DNA of 54,721 bases, taken from positions 1-54,721 of the forward strand of contig CABHOW010000060.1 in NCBI GenBank assembly GCA_902168225.1, given 5' to 3'. The DNA is from an uncultured Flavihumibacter sp. GTDB taxonomy: Bacteria > Bacteroidota > Bacteroidia > Chitinophagales > Chitinophagaceae. Positions 1-8,547 of the stretch are shown one piece after another. The position numbers and the translations under genes were made by a program. A model generated the notes under the pieces. It was not told the DNA's origin. It was given only the letters and a program-made list of their open reading frames with translations, and searched no databases. Numbering within the stretch: the stretch's first letter is position 1; each line of letters begins with the position of its first letter.

Positions 1-762
1 GAAGAAGGTGGCGGTTTCTGTGGCATCGCCGCCGAGCTTGGTAGGAATGAGGCGCAGCTGGTTATATTCGGGTTTGTGCAGGAAGGAGTCCGCGCGAATG
101 CCGCCGTTCTCCCCGCCGTTGAACTTGTTCAGGTAATAGCTCATCAGGATGTGGTACCGTTTGTTCTGGCTGTTGTAATTAGCCGTTACGCGGTAGGTAT
201 CGTGATTGGTGTTCTGGTTCAGGTAGAAACCGGGGGAGTTCACTTTCCTGTAGTCGAACGAAAAATTGAACTTCTGGCCGCGGTTCTGGGTATGCATCAG
301 GTTGATCATCTGCTCCTGCTGGCCGCCGATGAGGTAGCCCAGTTCTGAATACGGGCGGGTGGTGGTGTAGAAGCGGGCATTCTGATGATTGAAACCGTAA
401 ATATCGAAGGCGTGAAAGCCGGGATCGAAGCCGGCTTTAAGATTGGGTTGAAAAATCAAAGACTGTGCGGCCGTTCCATAATTACCTAAGGTATGATAAG
501 TATATGGCAAGGGGAAGCGGGTTGTAAAATCGTTAATAGAGGAATCGAGAATTCTGTTACGCGTGGAATCGAAATAACGATAGTAGATGGTAATAGAATC
601 GGCGAAACGATCTCTTTTCTGTAAAGAGTCTTTTTTAGCATTCGTATTAACACTTGTGCCATTACTAAAACCACCGGGCCTGCCCTGAAAGGGTATGCTC
701 TGCGACATAGCCGAAATAGCTATAAACAAGCAACCAAGAAGATATAGATAATGCTTTTTTAT
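1..762 (-). CDS. Putative porin (Porin_10-like outer membrane barrel), 3' end missing
   Basis: The gene runs off the left edge; 254 codons are visible. It starts with a signal peptide (about residues 1-21, ending ...AISAMSQ), then a polar stretch, then TLGNYGTAAQSLIF at about residues 91-104 and PYSELGYLIGG further on. These resemble the Bacteroidetes putative porin family (Pfam Porin_10), which forms an outer membrane beta-barrel of unknown substrate. The natural start by alignment to a signal peptide is MKKHYLYLLG, but the first codon there is ATA (760-762), 1 base after the punA stop. The only upstream in-frame ATGs (838-843) lie inside punA and would give a long non-signal extension. Base composition changes within the gene: roughly 52% GC over 1-480 against about 38% over 481-660. 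Family call is fairly sure; start codon and integrity are not. Confidence 0.7.
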   Translation of the reverse strand, partial: MKKHYLYLLGCLFIAISAMSQSIPFQGRPGGFSNGTSVNTNAKKDSLQKRDRFADSITIYYRYFDSTRNRILDSSINDFTTRFPLPYTYHTLGNYGTAAQSLIFQPNLKAGFDPGFHAFDIYGFNHQNARFYTTTRPYSELGYLIGGQQEQMINLMHTQNRGQKFNFSFDYRKVNSPGFYLNQNTNHDTYRVTANYNSQNKRYHILMSYYLNKFNGGENGGIRADSFLHKPEYNQLRLIPTKLGGDATETATFF

Positions 763-763
763 G

Positions 764-1585
764 CTATAAATTTTTAACCAGTTCTTTAAACAATAAGGTA
801 AGCTTTGGTTCTGCGTTTTTGGCTGCTTCCAACACCTCATCATGTGTGATCGTATTCTCTTCTTCGCGTATTCCTAGGTCGGTAATAACGCTGATAGCAA
901 ATACATTCATACCACAATGAATAGCAGCAATAGATTCCTGAACCGTACTCATACCTACGGCATCTCCGCCTACGGCACGTATCAATTTATATTCAGCCCT
1001 TGTTTCGAATGTTGGTCCGGTTACACCTAAGTAAACCCCTTGATGTAATTTAATTTGATGCGCTTCTGCGATAGCCTCTACTTGTTTAATAATTGCTTTA
1101 CTATAAGGCTCACTCATATCCGGAAAACGGGTACCCAGTTTTTCTTCATTCTTTCCTAATAAAGGATTGATGGTGAATAAACTGATATGGTCTTTAATGA
1201 TCATAAGGTCGCCCACATGAAAAGCAGGATTAACACCCCCTGCTGCATTGGATAATAATAAGGTTTTAACGCCTAACATATGCAAGGCCCTTACGGGGTA
1301 GGCTACTTGCTGAGCCGTATATCCTTCATAAAAATGAAAGCGACCCTGCATTACCCAAACTTTTACGCCATTAAGCTCACCATAAATAAGATTACCCCCA
1401 TGCCCCTCTACGGTACTTACCGGAAAATGCGGGATCTCATTATAAGGAATGGAGATCTCTGTTTTGATTTCTCTCGCTAAATTTCCTAATCCACTACCTA
1501 AGATGATTCCGATGGTAGCTTCTGTATGGATCCGAGTACGTATAAAAGCCGTTGTTTCTACAAGTTGCTGGTATATTAGAGACAT
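764..1585 (-). CDS. punA: Purine nucleoside phosphorylase (class II, trimeric type)
   Basis: It phosphorolyses purine (deoxy)nucleosides to free base and (deoxy)ribose 1-phosphate in cytoplasmic purine salvage. The 273 residues match the family length. Visible signatures are GSGLG at 30-34, GHGG at 61-64, GRFHFYEGY at 81-89, the SNAAGG phosphate/purine-site loop at 112-117, GVTGPTFETRAEY and GGDAVGMSTVQE in the C-terminal half, and HCGM. This pattern is that of the trimeric mammalian-like PNPs, not hexameric DeoD. The ATG start is followed by a normal N-terminus. The downstream porin begins 1 base after the stop, so the two are probably co-transcribed. Confidence 0.93.
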   Translation of the reverse strand: MSLIYQQLVETTAFIRTRIHTEATIGIILGSGLGNLAREIKTEISIPYNEIPHFPVSTVEGHGGNLIYGELNGVKVWVMQGRFHFYEGYTAQQVAYPVRALHMLGVKTLLLSNAAGGVNPAFHVGDLMIIKDHISLFTINPLLGKNEEKLGTRFPDMSEPYSKAIIKQVEAIAEAHQIKLHQGVYLGVTGPTFETRAEYKLIRAVGGDAVGMSTVQESIAAIHCGMNVFAISVITDLGIREEENTITHDEVLEAAKNAEPKLTLLFKELVKNL

Positions 1586-1626
1586 GACATAAATTAAAAG
1601 ATCAAAGATAACTTATTTGAAAAATT

Positions 1627-1655
1627 AAAGCCATTCGCTTTAGGCGAATGGCTTT
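1627..1655 (-). terminator. Rho-independent terminator of the cold-shock gene
   Basis: A perfect 12-bp inverted repeat (AAAGCCATTCGC, 5-base loop, GCGAATGGCTTT) lies just 3' of the cold-shock gene. On the minus strand it is followed by TTTAATTTTT. It also precedes punA, so it insulates punA from cspA transcription. Confidence 0.8.
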
Positions 1656-1676
1656 AAACAAAGTATGAGGTTAAGC

Positions 1677-1880
1677 TTAACTAATACGTTTTACATTAAC
1701 TGCATTCAATCCTTTGCGGCCTTCCTGTACATCAAATACTACGCGATCGTTCGCTTCAATTTGATCAACTAATCCGTTTGCGTGTACGAAAGTTTCTTTG
1801 CCAGACTCATCGTGCTTAATAAAGCCGTAGCCTTTTTCTTCGTTGAAGAACTTTACAGTTCCCTGAACTTGTGTTTCCAT
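1677..1880 (-). CDS. Cold-shock protein (CspA family)
   Basis: A 67-residue single cold-shock domain protein that binds single-stranded RNA/DNA and acts as an RNA chaperone. The N-terminus GTVKFFNEEKGYGFI contains the RNP1 motif (KGYGFIKH), and ETFVHA corresponds to RNP2, with Val where Phe is more common. Length and charge are typical of CspA paralogues. It is monocistronic: a strong terminator follows, and a separate upstream region contains a plausible Bacteroidetes promoter box. The ATG start gives the canonical length. Confidence 0.95.
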   Translation of the reverse strand: METQVQGTVKFFNEEKGYGFIKHDESGKETFVHANGLVDQIEANDRVVFDVQEGRKGLNAVNVKRIS

Positions 1881-1903
1881 TCAAATAAAAATTTAATAAG
1901 TTG

Positions 1904-1911
1904 TAAAGGTA
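1904..1911 (-). promoter_or_regulatory. Possible -7 promoter box of the cold-shock gene
   Basis: On the minus strand TACCTTTA lies 23 bases upstream of the start codon and matches the Bacteroidetes -7 consensus TAnnTTTG at all but the last position. I see no clean -33 TTTG at ideal spacing, so this is a weak inference. Confidence 0.3.
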
Positions 1912-2004
1912 CGCATTATGAGCTTAGCAGCCTAATTAATAAGATATAAACACGTTAAAATGATGCTTTGAAGTATCTTACAAACGTTAAATACTTTGTT
2001 AAAT

Positions 2005-2592
2005 ATGTTTGAATTCAGCTTTTTAGATGTTTCCGGGTCGTTTGGATTAGTGGCATACGGTGCACTTACACTCAACTTTATCATCGGCATGTTTATGAGT
2101 ACCGGCATCAAAAAAACAAGTTATTGGAAAAAATTACCCCCTATTGTAAATAAATACCCGCTCCTAACTATCCATAATTTTACGGCTTATACAGCTGTAA
2201 GTGCCGTTTTTTTACATGTATTTTTTTTATTGTTAGATAAGCAAGCGGGATTCACTCTTTCACAATTATGGAACCCACTGCATTTTAAGCATCAACCCCA
2301 AATAATATTATTAGGCACTATAGGCAGTATTGGTTTTCTATTCCTATTACTTACTTCTCAAAAATTTATAAAAAACAATTTGCGATTTCGTGTTTGGAAG
2401 AATATCCATTTACTGGCTTATGTATTTGCTATATTTTTTTTGATCCATGGGCTACTGATGGATCCATTGCTTAAAGATCGACCTGTTGACTGGTTGGATG
2501 CTGAAAAATTCTTCACTGAGTTTTGTGTATTATTAATGGTGATTGCAACTGTGCTGAGGTTTAGGTTTCATTATCTAAGTCGGAGACCGTAG
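2005..2592 (+). CDS. Ferric-reductase-like membrane cytochrome b protein
   Basis: A 195-residue protein with about five membrane helices (around residues 10-32, 58-78, 98-120, 130-150 and 168-186). Histidines in paired helices (TIHNFTAY, FLHVFFLLL, NIHLLAYV, FLIHGLL) fit two-haem coordination as in the ferric-reductase-like transmembrane domain (Pfam PF01794; MsrQ/YedZ-like). No FAD/NADPH-binding domain follows, so it would act only as a membrane electron carrier with an unknown partner. I prefer the ATG at 2005 (MFEFSFLD); an in-frame TTG at 1996 would add three residues. Fold fairly sure, substrate unknown. Confidence 0.6.
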   Translation: MFEFSFLDVSGSFGLVAYGALTLNFIIGMFMSTGIKKTSYWKKLPPIVNKYPLLTIHNFTAYTAVSAVFLHVFFLLLDKQAGFTLSQLWNPLHFKHQPQIILLGTIGSIGFLFLLLTSQKFIKNNLRFRVWKNIHLLAYVFAIFFLIHGLLMDPLLKDRPVDWLDAEKFFTEFCVLLMVIATVLRFRFHYLSRRP

Positions 2593-2600
2593 CAGTTATA

Positions 2601-2815
2601 ACCCACCCCTCAGTCCCCTCCAAGGAGGGGAAGTATTTGAGAGTAATAAATTTTATTCCAGCCCCTTCCAAGGAGGGGAGTTTGCACAGTAATGATTTTG
2701 ATTCCCCTCCCAAGAGGGGTAGTATTTGAGTAGCAATAAATTTTATCTAACCCCCTCCGAGATTTCTTTCGTGATAATTCTAATTCCCCTCCTTGGAGGG
2801 GATAAAGGGGTGGGT
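2601..2815. repeat. Palindrome-rich repeat element with 30-bp terminal inverted repeats
   Basis: The ends (2601-2630 and 2786-2815) are inverted copies of each other over 30 bp with about three mismatches. Each ends in the palindrome CCCCTCCAAGGAGGGG or its equivalent. Between them are two degenerate tandem units (starting near 2615 and 2704, about 85-89 bp), each with a GGGG-AGTATTTGAG-AATAAATTTTAT core and further CCCCTCC/GGAGGGG hairpins. It fills the gap between two convergent genes and has no open frame of its own. It looks like a non-coding, MITE-like or hairpin-type repeat. Confidence 0.7.
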
Positions 2816-2858
2816 ACTACTTTTACCTCCCAACAACACATATCATTTCTATTCCATT

Positions 2859-4127
2859 CTAACGCGCAAGTGCCCTCACCAACCTATACCCTATTAACTC
2901 ATCATGCCTGGCGCCAAAGGGGCGATAATAAAAGAAAATACTGTACTCATTTTCTGTTTCCCAGTAATTACCTTCTGTTAAAGCCGGATCAGCTTTTTGC
3001 TTTACTCCTTTCGCGTCCTGAGTTACATATTGGTAGTTGTAATATCCATTTTTTAAAAAAATTCTTTTTGTGTACATACCCGTTGCCCCATCAAACTTCA
3101 TGAGTGAAGTATCACCTAATTGATTACCGGTGAACTCACCCAATATATACACATTTTTACCTACCAATGGCAACCCTTTATCCGGTTGAAAACGAAATGT
3201 AACCCAGCCATATTCGGTTTGCCACCAAGGATTTAGCGACTCGGAGCTGCTAATATCACTAAACCCATTTTGATCTTTATAATACAAATAACGCAAACTA
3301 CTTCTTACCATATCCGGACGCATCAACACTTCCACTGGTAATGTGTTTTGATCTATTTTTTCTACACGATCACTCTCAAAACGAAAACTTCTTAAATCGG
3401 CCCAACGATATTCTTTTCCCGCAGGGAAAATACAATCTAACTCCGGATTAAATTCTAAAATATTACCGCGTATAAAACTGGGTTGAATATTTTTTACCGC
3501 ATTATCCCATCTCCCGTTTTGTAGTATTACCGTGCTGAATTGTTGTTGGCTAAATGCATTAAGCCCCTGCACATCTATAGCCAATTGAATTTTTTGGTGT
3601 GTGCGCATCAGTTGGTTATCGAAAGGTTGCTCTATCCTTGCTGCAACAATGCTTTTATTATCTACTACAAAAAATCTTTTTGTGAAAATCAATTTCGATG
3701 TATCCCCATCTTTGAAAACTTTCAATAAATAGTTGCCGCTACGTGATGGCATGGCATTTCTTTCAGGCAAAAGCACTTGATAATGTACATAAGGAATTCG
3801 GGTAATGGCTGCTACCCGATAACTATTGATTCTATTCTGTTGAAACCCGCGTATATAATCGAAAGGGCTCCACTGCGCTTCGCTCCAATCGGCATTGCAT
3901 AATTGATAGGTATAAAAATAGTTAGCCGGAATAGAAACCAGATCATCAAAATGTAACTCTAGCTGATCTCCACTGTTTAGGTTGATGATGGGGAGCGCCA
4001 ACTGATTATTTTGCGGGAATAATTTCACTGTTTTAACAGTTGTACTATACAGTTTATCGGGTTCTCTTTGGGCATTCAAATAGCCTAGGGAGCCTATAAA
4101 AAAGAAAAGAAAAAGATACTTAATCAT
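2859..4127 (-). CDS. Type IX secretion system plug protein (DUF5103 family)
   Basis: A 422-residue exported protein (signal peptide residues 1-19, ending YLNAQ). The body matches the Bacteroidetes family formerly called DUF5103: an N-terminal beta-rich domain with YQLCNADWSEAQWS and YIRGFQQNRINSYR, then a C-terminal domain with GWVTFRFQPDKGLPLVGKNV, YILGEFTGN and KNGYYNYQYV. In the type IX system this protein is known to plug the periplasmic side of the SprA translocon. No other T9SS gene is adjacent, which is normal because these genes are scattered. It is divergent from the permease gene, with 59 bp between starts. Confidence 0.85.
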   Translation of the reverse strand: MIKYLFLFFFIGSLGYLNAQREPDKLYSTTVKTVKLFPQNNQLALPIINLNSGDQLELHFDDLVSIPANYFYTYQLCNADWSEAQWSPFDYIRGFQQNRINSYRVAAITRIPYVHYQVLLPERNAMPSRSGNYLLKVFKDGDTSKLIFTKRFFVVDNKSIVAARIEQPFDNQLMRTHQKIQLAIDVQGLNAFSQQQFSTVILQNGRWDNAVKNIQPSFIRGNILEFNPELDCIFPAGKEYRWADLRSFRFESDRVEKIDQNTLPVEVLMRPDMVRSSLRYLYYKDQNGFSDISSSESLNPWWQTEYGWVTFRFQPDKGLPLVGKNVYILGEFTGNQLGDTSLMKFDGATGMYTKRIFLKNGYYNYQYVTQDAKGVKQKADPALTEGNYWETENEYSIFFYYRPFGARHDELIGYRLVRALAR

Positions 4128-4186
4128 GAATCCTGTTCGTTGTATTGTTTTGTAACCTTAGCTTTGAACAGCTAAAATAATGCCAT

Positions 4187-5419
4187 TTGAACACATCCTT
4201 ATTTATTGCCCGAAAATTAGCAAATGGCAGTCCTTCCGCTTTTTCCGGCTTTATTATACGCCTTTCTGCCGGCGCTACAGCTATTGGTGTGGCCGCTATG
4301 ATCATTACCGTATGTTTTGTGAATGGTTTTCAAAATTCGGTGTCGCAAAAGATCTATGCTTTCTGGGGGCATATACGGGTACAACATTATGAACCCAATA
4401 AATCGATTGTTTCTGAAGAGCAACCGATTCAAAAAGATACCAATGTTGAAAAAGCGTTGCTTCAACATTCGGAATTAGCCTATTTTCAGCCCTATGCTAC
4501 CAAATCCGCAGTAATCGATAAGTTGAACAACATAGAAGGTATCCTATTAAAAGGAGTAGATCCAACTTATCATAGCATAGCTCTTCAACCTTATATTCAA
4601 ACCGGACAATGGCTTAGATTTCCCGATAGTGGTTATAGCAAAGAAATTATTATTTCGGTTCAGCTTGCTAAACAACTTAACATTAATTTATACGATACCG
4701 TTAAATTATATTTCATTACCAATGAAACAGGGGCACGTACCTATCGTAAACTCCGTGTTTGTGGTATGTATAAAACAGGGATCGAAGAGTACGACAAATT
4801 ATTTTGTATTGCAGATATTCGTTTGATTCAGCAAATGAATAGTTGGAAGCCCTCTGAAATTGGGGGTTATGAGGTTTTTGCTAAAGAAACAAATCAACTT
4901 GATTCACTCAATAATACCTTATTAAACGATTTACCGATACAATGGATGAGCAGAACTATCCGTTCTATATATCCGAATATTTTCGATTGGCTATCTATTC
5001 AAAATGTAAATAGAACAGTGGTATTTATCATCATGGGAATTGTTGCAATAATCAACATGATCACTTGTTTATTGATCCTCATTTTAGAAAGAACAAAAAT
5101 GATTGGTTTGCTAAAAGCAATTGGTGCCAGAGATCATTCAATCATGCGCATATTCTTATACTATGCAGGCTATATAGCTGTTCGCGGGGTTTTAGGTGGA
5201 TTAATTTTAGGGGTGGGATTATGCTTATTACAACAATACACGGGTTTTATCAGATTAGATGAGACTTCTTATTATGTAACCCAAGCACCGGTATTCATTA
5301 TTTGGTGGCAGGTATTATTGATATGTATCGCGACTATCTTTACCTGTTACACTGTTCTATTGATTCCGGTTTTATTGATCAAGAGAATAAGTCCACTACA
5401 GGCTTTACAATTCCGATAA
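4187..5419 (+). CDS. FtsX/LolC-type ABC transporter permease
   Basis: The 410 residues have the MacB/LolCE layout: an N-terminal membrane helix (LSAGATAIGVAAMIITVCFV, about 27-46), a large periplasmic domain (about 50-270), then three helices (about 275-297, 320-350 and 365-395) with the FtsX signature LLKAIGARDHSIMRIFL. Family members move lipoproteins or other envelope substrates using a partner ATPase; no ATPase gene is adjacent. The start is TTG at 4187 (NTSLFIARKLANGS, the usual LolC-like beginning); an in-frame stop at 4178 leaves no upstream alternative. It ends exactly where the convergent TrmH-family gene ends. Confidence 0.85.
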   Translation: MNTSLFIARKLANGSPSAFSGFIIRLSAGATAIGVAAMIITVCFVNGFQNSVSQKIYAFWGHIRVQHYEPNKSIVSEEQPIQKDTNVEKALLQHSELAYFQPYATKSAVIDKLNNIEGILLKGVDPTYHSIALQPYIQTGQWLRFPDSGYSKEIIISVQLAKQLNINLYDTVKLYFITNETGARTYRKLRVCGMYKTGIEEYDKLFCIADIRLIQQMNSWKPSEIGGYEVFAKETNQLDSLNNTLLNDLPIQWMSRTIRSIYPNIFDWLSIQNVNRTVVFIIMGIVAIINMITCLLILILERTKMIGLLKAIGARDHSIMRIFLYYAGYIAVRGVLGGLILGVGLCLLQQYTGFIRLDETSYYVTQAPVFIIWWQVLLICIATIFTCYTVLLIPVLLIKRISPLQALQFR

Positions 5420-6142
5420 TTATCTGTATAAATGGGCAATGAGTATACCTGCTGCAACAGCAGCATTTAAAGACTCTGCTTGTCCTCTTCGAGGAATATG
5501 TATAGCATGGTCGATCTGTTCTATCACTTCTTTTCGGATACCTTTGGATTCATTACCGATAACCAATACCCCTTCCTTTACAGGTGCATACGCATGCATG
5601 TCTTTCCCTTCTAATAAAGCGCCAAAACTCGGAACATTGGTGTTTGCCAAAGCCTTACTAATATTGGTATATACTATTTCTACCCGGGCAATAGATCCCA
5701 TCGTAGCCTGTACTACTTTCGGATTAAAACAATCTGCCGTATCCTCACTGGCAATTATTGTTGTTATGCCGAACCAATCCGCAATACGTATTAATGTACC
5801 TAAATTACCGGGATCTTGAATTCCATCCAGCGCGAGAGAACAACTTTTCTTGGGTATACCGGTAAAAGCATAACTAGGCTTTTTCGCTATTACCAATACT
5901 TTATTAGGAGTTTGTAAGCCGCTTATTTTTGCAAGCTCAACATCTGAAACCCTTTGTATAGGTAGGGGTGCAGGAATTTCAGGCTCCCAATCTTCTGTTG
6001 CATAAATCTTATCTATTGCAATCCGCGATTGAATAAGTTCGTTTGCCAGCTTCACTCCTTCTGCAACAAATACACCTAATATATCTCTTTGTTTTTTCTG
6101 GAATAAAGATTGAATATATTTGGCCTCATTCTTGCTTATCAT
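5420..6142 (-). CDS. TrmH/SpoU-family RNA 2'-O-methyltransferase
   Basis: A 240-residue SAM-dependent RNA ribose methyltransferase of the SPOUT class. The N-terminal substrate-binding part (residues 1-95) is followed by the catalytic knot: DPGNLGTLIRIADWFG (motif 1, with Leu where many members have Val-Gly), IGNESKGIRKE (motif 2) and IPRRGQAESLNAAVAAGIL (motif 3). It probably modifies rRNA (RlmB-like), but tRNA cannot be excluded. Its stop directly abuts the convergent permease stop with no spacer, and its start is only 5 bases from the divergent tamL start. Confidence 0.88.
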   Translation of the reverse strand: MISKNEAKYIQSLFQKKQRDILGVFVAEGVKLANELIQSRIAIDKIYATEDWEPEIPAPLPIQRVSDVELAKISGLQTPNKVLVIAKKPSYAFTGIPKKSCSLALDGIQDPGNLGTLIRIADWFGITTIIASEDTADCFNPKVVQATMGSIARVEIVYTNISKALANTNVPSFGALLEGKDMHAYAPVKEGVLVIGNESKGIRKEVIEQIDHAIHIPRRGQAESLNAAVAAGILIAHLYR

Positions 6143-6147
6143 CGCGT

Positions 6148-8547
6148 ATGCATTTTAAAAAAAGTACTATTCATGGTGTTTTTAGCCTTTTGGCATGGGT
6201 AAGTATCATTTTTTTTACTTCCTGCACCTCCGAAAAAAGAACCGTAGTAAGCAACTATCCTGCCCGTAAAGCCTTTGTTTTCGAAAATACAGTTCGGGTC
6301 ATTAGTTCCGACTTATCCAAAGATGCAAAAAATCAGCTTACCACCCAATTGAATACTTATTGGGATGATAGTTTAAAAGCACCAAGAGTACAACAATATG
6401 GGATCAGATACAAGATCAAGAACCCACCTGCTTTCGATACAGCAAATATTACCCGAACGAAGCAGTTTATGAATGCTTACCTGCAATCCCTTGGTTATTA
6501 TAATTCCATTTTGAAACATACTGTTACTATTGATACCGTACGTGATCAATACCGGGCTAAAATTGAGATCAAGGTAGAAACAGGAAAATTTGTAAGTATA
6601 GATTCTGTATCATTTGATTTGAAAGACTCCGTATTAAATCGTCTTACTAAAGAGAACGAGAAAGAAACAACGCTCAAAAAAAATAGCCCTTATTCAAAAC
6701 AGTTGATCAATGGTGAGTTGGATCGGCTGTTAAAAATATATCGTAATAATGGCTTTTATAAGCTTACCAGAGAAGATATATATGCTTATATAGACTCTAC
6801 TGATCAAAAATTTTTACGACTGACCTTAGACCCTTTTGAACAAGCAAGATTACTGACAGAGCTTGCTAAATCAAAAAAAGAAAACCCGAAATGGGATATT
6901 GCTATTTTAAGAAGAGAGCATCGTGACTCCTCTCGTTTATTTCAATATAAAATAGCCAACCTCATATATTATCCTGAAATAAGGCTTTCAGATATACAAG
7001 ATAGCTTACTCTTTCAACGATATGAAAGAGAAACAAAGTATAAAGAAATTACAGTTCGTGATAAAGAAGGTCTATTCACTTATAAGCCCATGAAGGAAAA
7101 CACTTATTTTAAAAGGGGCGATTTATTCAGCGATACTAAATTCTATAAAAGTGCTAATGCCCTTTCTCAACTAGGTGCTTGGCAGGCAGTAGATATCAAA
7201 CCCGTAATTAGAGGTAGGGATAGTATAGACCTGAATTTTTTTATGGTACCTGCGAAAAAACAAAGCTTTGCAGTTGATCTGGAAGCAAGCAGAAATACAG
7301 CCGACTTTGGTATTGGTAACTTATTAGGTATTTCTACCAATTTTTCAAATACAAACAGAAATGTTTGGAGAAGTGCTATTCAATCGGTCGTAAATTTTAG
7401 AACGGGCGTAGAATTAAATTTATTAAGCGCTAATAAGAATCAACAATCAAGTCTTTTCCAAACTTTTACAATTAATGCCGGACATACCCTTATTTTCCCA
7501 AGAATTATTCAACCCTTTGGGAAATGGTCGGCGCTGGATAAAATCGACAATAAAAGAACACTGTGGGCTATTAATGCAGGCTATGTTGAAAGGAAAACCT
7601 TTTATGTGCTCCGTTCTTTTACTACTAGTTTTGGTTATGAGTGGAAAAAGGGAAATAATCTTTTCTTGTATAAACCCATAAACATCGAATTATACTCTCT
7701 TGATAAACTGGATTCACTTAAAAATCTGATACAAAACAATCCATTTTTACGCGCTTCTTTCAATGAAGGGAATATTGTAAGTCAGAGTTTTTCTTGGATA
7801 AAAACAACGGTTAGTAACCGGAACCCCAATGCGAGTAATTATTATAGTATTGGAGTAGAAGAGGCAGGCGGGATATTCGGTTTCGTTCCCGGTTTAAAAG
7901 GCAATATATACCGGTATTTAAAAACACAGGCAGAATACAGACGTTCATTAAAAATAGGAAAGAATGAATTAGCCTATAGAGCTTTCGGTGGTATTGGTAT
8001 TAATTATGGTGGAGATAGTATTATTGGTCCTACCCTACCTTTTTTTAAACAGTTCTCTGCCGGTGGCCCGAATAGTATGCGGGCTTGGGTTCTTCGCCAG
8101 CTTGGTTTAGGAAGTTCTAATATCAGTGAAAAAGACCCTGCATTAAATGCATTCAGAGATCGTTTCGGCGATCTGCAATTAGAGGTGAACCTTGAATATC
8201 GTTTTCATTTAGCTTCCATTGGTGGATTTAAAATCGCCAGTGCGGTGTATACAGATATTGGTAATGTATGGAATGTTAGAAAAATAGCATCAGCAAGCGA
8301 CCCCGACTCTCGTTTCTCATTTAAAAATTTGGGTAGGGATATTGCTATTGGTGCGGGCACAGGGTTGCGATTTGATTTGTCGTATTTTCTTATCCGTCTG
8401 GATTTTGCCTATAAGGTTAAAGACCCACTTAGGGTTCCTAACGGTGGATGGATGAGTATCAAAGATTTTAATTGGACGGATACCAGGGCCAATGGCATAC
8501 AAATAAGAAACTATGCTTTACAATTAGGTATTGGCCTACCCTTCTAA
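6148..8547 (+). CDS. tamL: TamL-type outer membrane lipoprotein (Omp85/BamA family)
   Basis: A 799-residue Omp85 protein. It starts with a lipoprotein signal (FFTSC, Cys26), followed by POTRA-like repeats (about 40-370) and a C-terminal surface-antigen (D15) barrel with GGPNSMRAW and GDLQLEVNLEYRFHL, ending in a polar-aromatic strand (LQLGIGLPF). A lipidated Omp85 is characteristic of the Bacteroidetes TamL, thought to assemble outer membrane proteins together with TamB. No tamB is next to it. The ATG at 6148 gives the lipoprotein signal; an earlier frame-open start at 6043 would place unrelated residues before it and lie inside trmH. It overlaps the truB 3' end by 12 bp. Confidence 0.88.
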   Translation: MHFKKSTIHGVFSLLAWVSIIFFTSCTSEKRTVVSNYPARKAFVFENTVRVISSDLSKDAKNQLTTQLNTYWDDSLKAPRVQQYGIRYKIKNPPAFDTANITRTKQFMNAYLQSLGYYNSILKHTVTIDTVRDQYRAKIEIKVETGKFVSIDSVSFDLKDSVLNRLTKENEKETTLKKNSPYSKQLINGELDRLLKIYRNNGFYKLTREDIYAYIDSTDQKFLRLTLDPFEQARLLTELAKSKKENPKWDIAILRREHRDSSRLFQYKIANLIYYPEIRLSDIQDSLLFQRYERETKYKEITVRDKEGLFTYKPMKENTYFKRGDLFSDTKFYKSANALSQLGAWQAVDIKPVIRGRDSIDLNFFMVPAKKQSFAVDLEASRNTADFGIGNLLGISTNFSNTNRNVWRSAIQSVVNFRTGVELNLLSANKNQQSSLFQTFTINAGHTLIFPRIIQPFGKWSALDKIDNKRTLWAINAGYVERKTFYVLRSFTTSFGYEWKKGNNLFLYKPINIELYSLDKLDSLKNLIQNNPFLRASFNEGNIVSQSFSWIKTTVSNRNPNASNYYSIGVEEAGGIFGFVPGLKGNIYRYLKTQAEYRRSLKIGKNELAYRAFGGIGINYGGDSIIGPTLPFFKQFSAGGPNSMRAWVLRQLGLGSSNISEKDPALNAFRDRFGDLQLEVNLEYRFHLASIGGFKIASAVYTDIGNVWNVRKIASASDPDSRFSFKNLGRDIAIGAGTGLRFDLSYFLIRLDFAYKVKDPLRVPNGGWMSIKDFNWTDTRANGIQIRNYALQLGIGLPF

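Noticed and set aside
76..348. A 90-codon plus-strand open frame over the porin
   Set aside because: It is antisense to the porin reading frame, which has a signal peptide and family motifs; a GC-rich sequence makes long shadow frames likely.
2726..3103. A 125-codon plus-strand frame over the repeat and the T9SS plug gene end
   Set aside because: It starts in the repeat and runs antisense through the plug gene; no recognisable protein features.
6043..6147. A longer N-terminus for TamL from 6043
   Set aside because: It would overlap trmH and add residues in front of a clear lipoprotein signal that starts at 6148.
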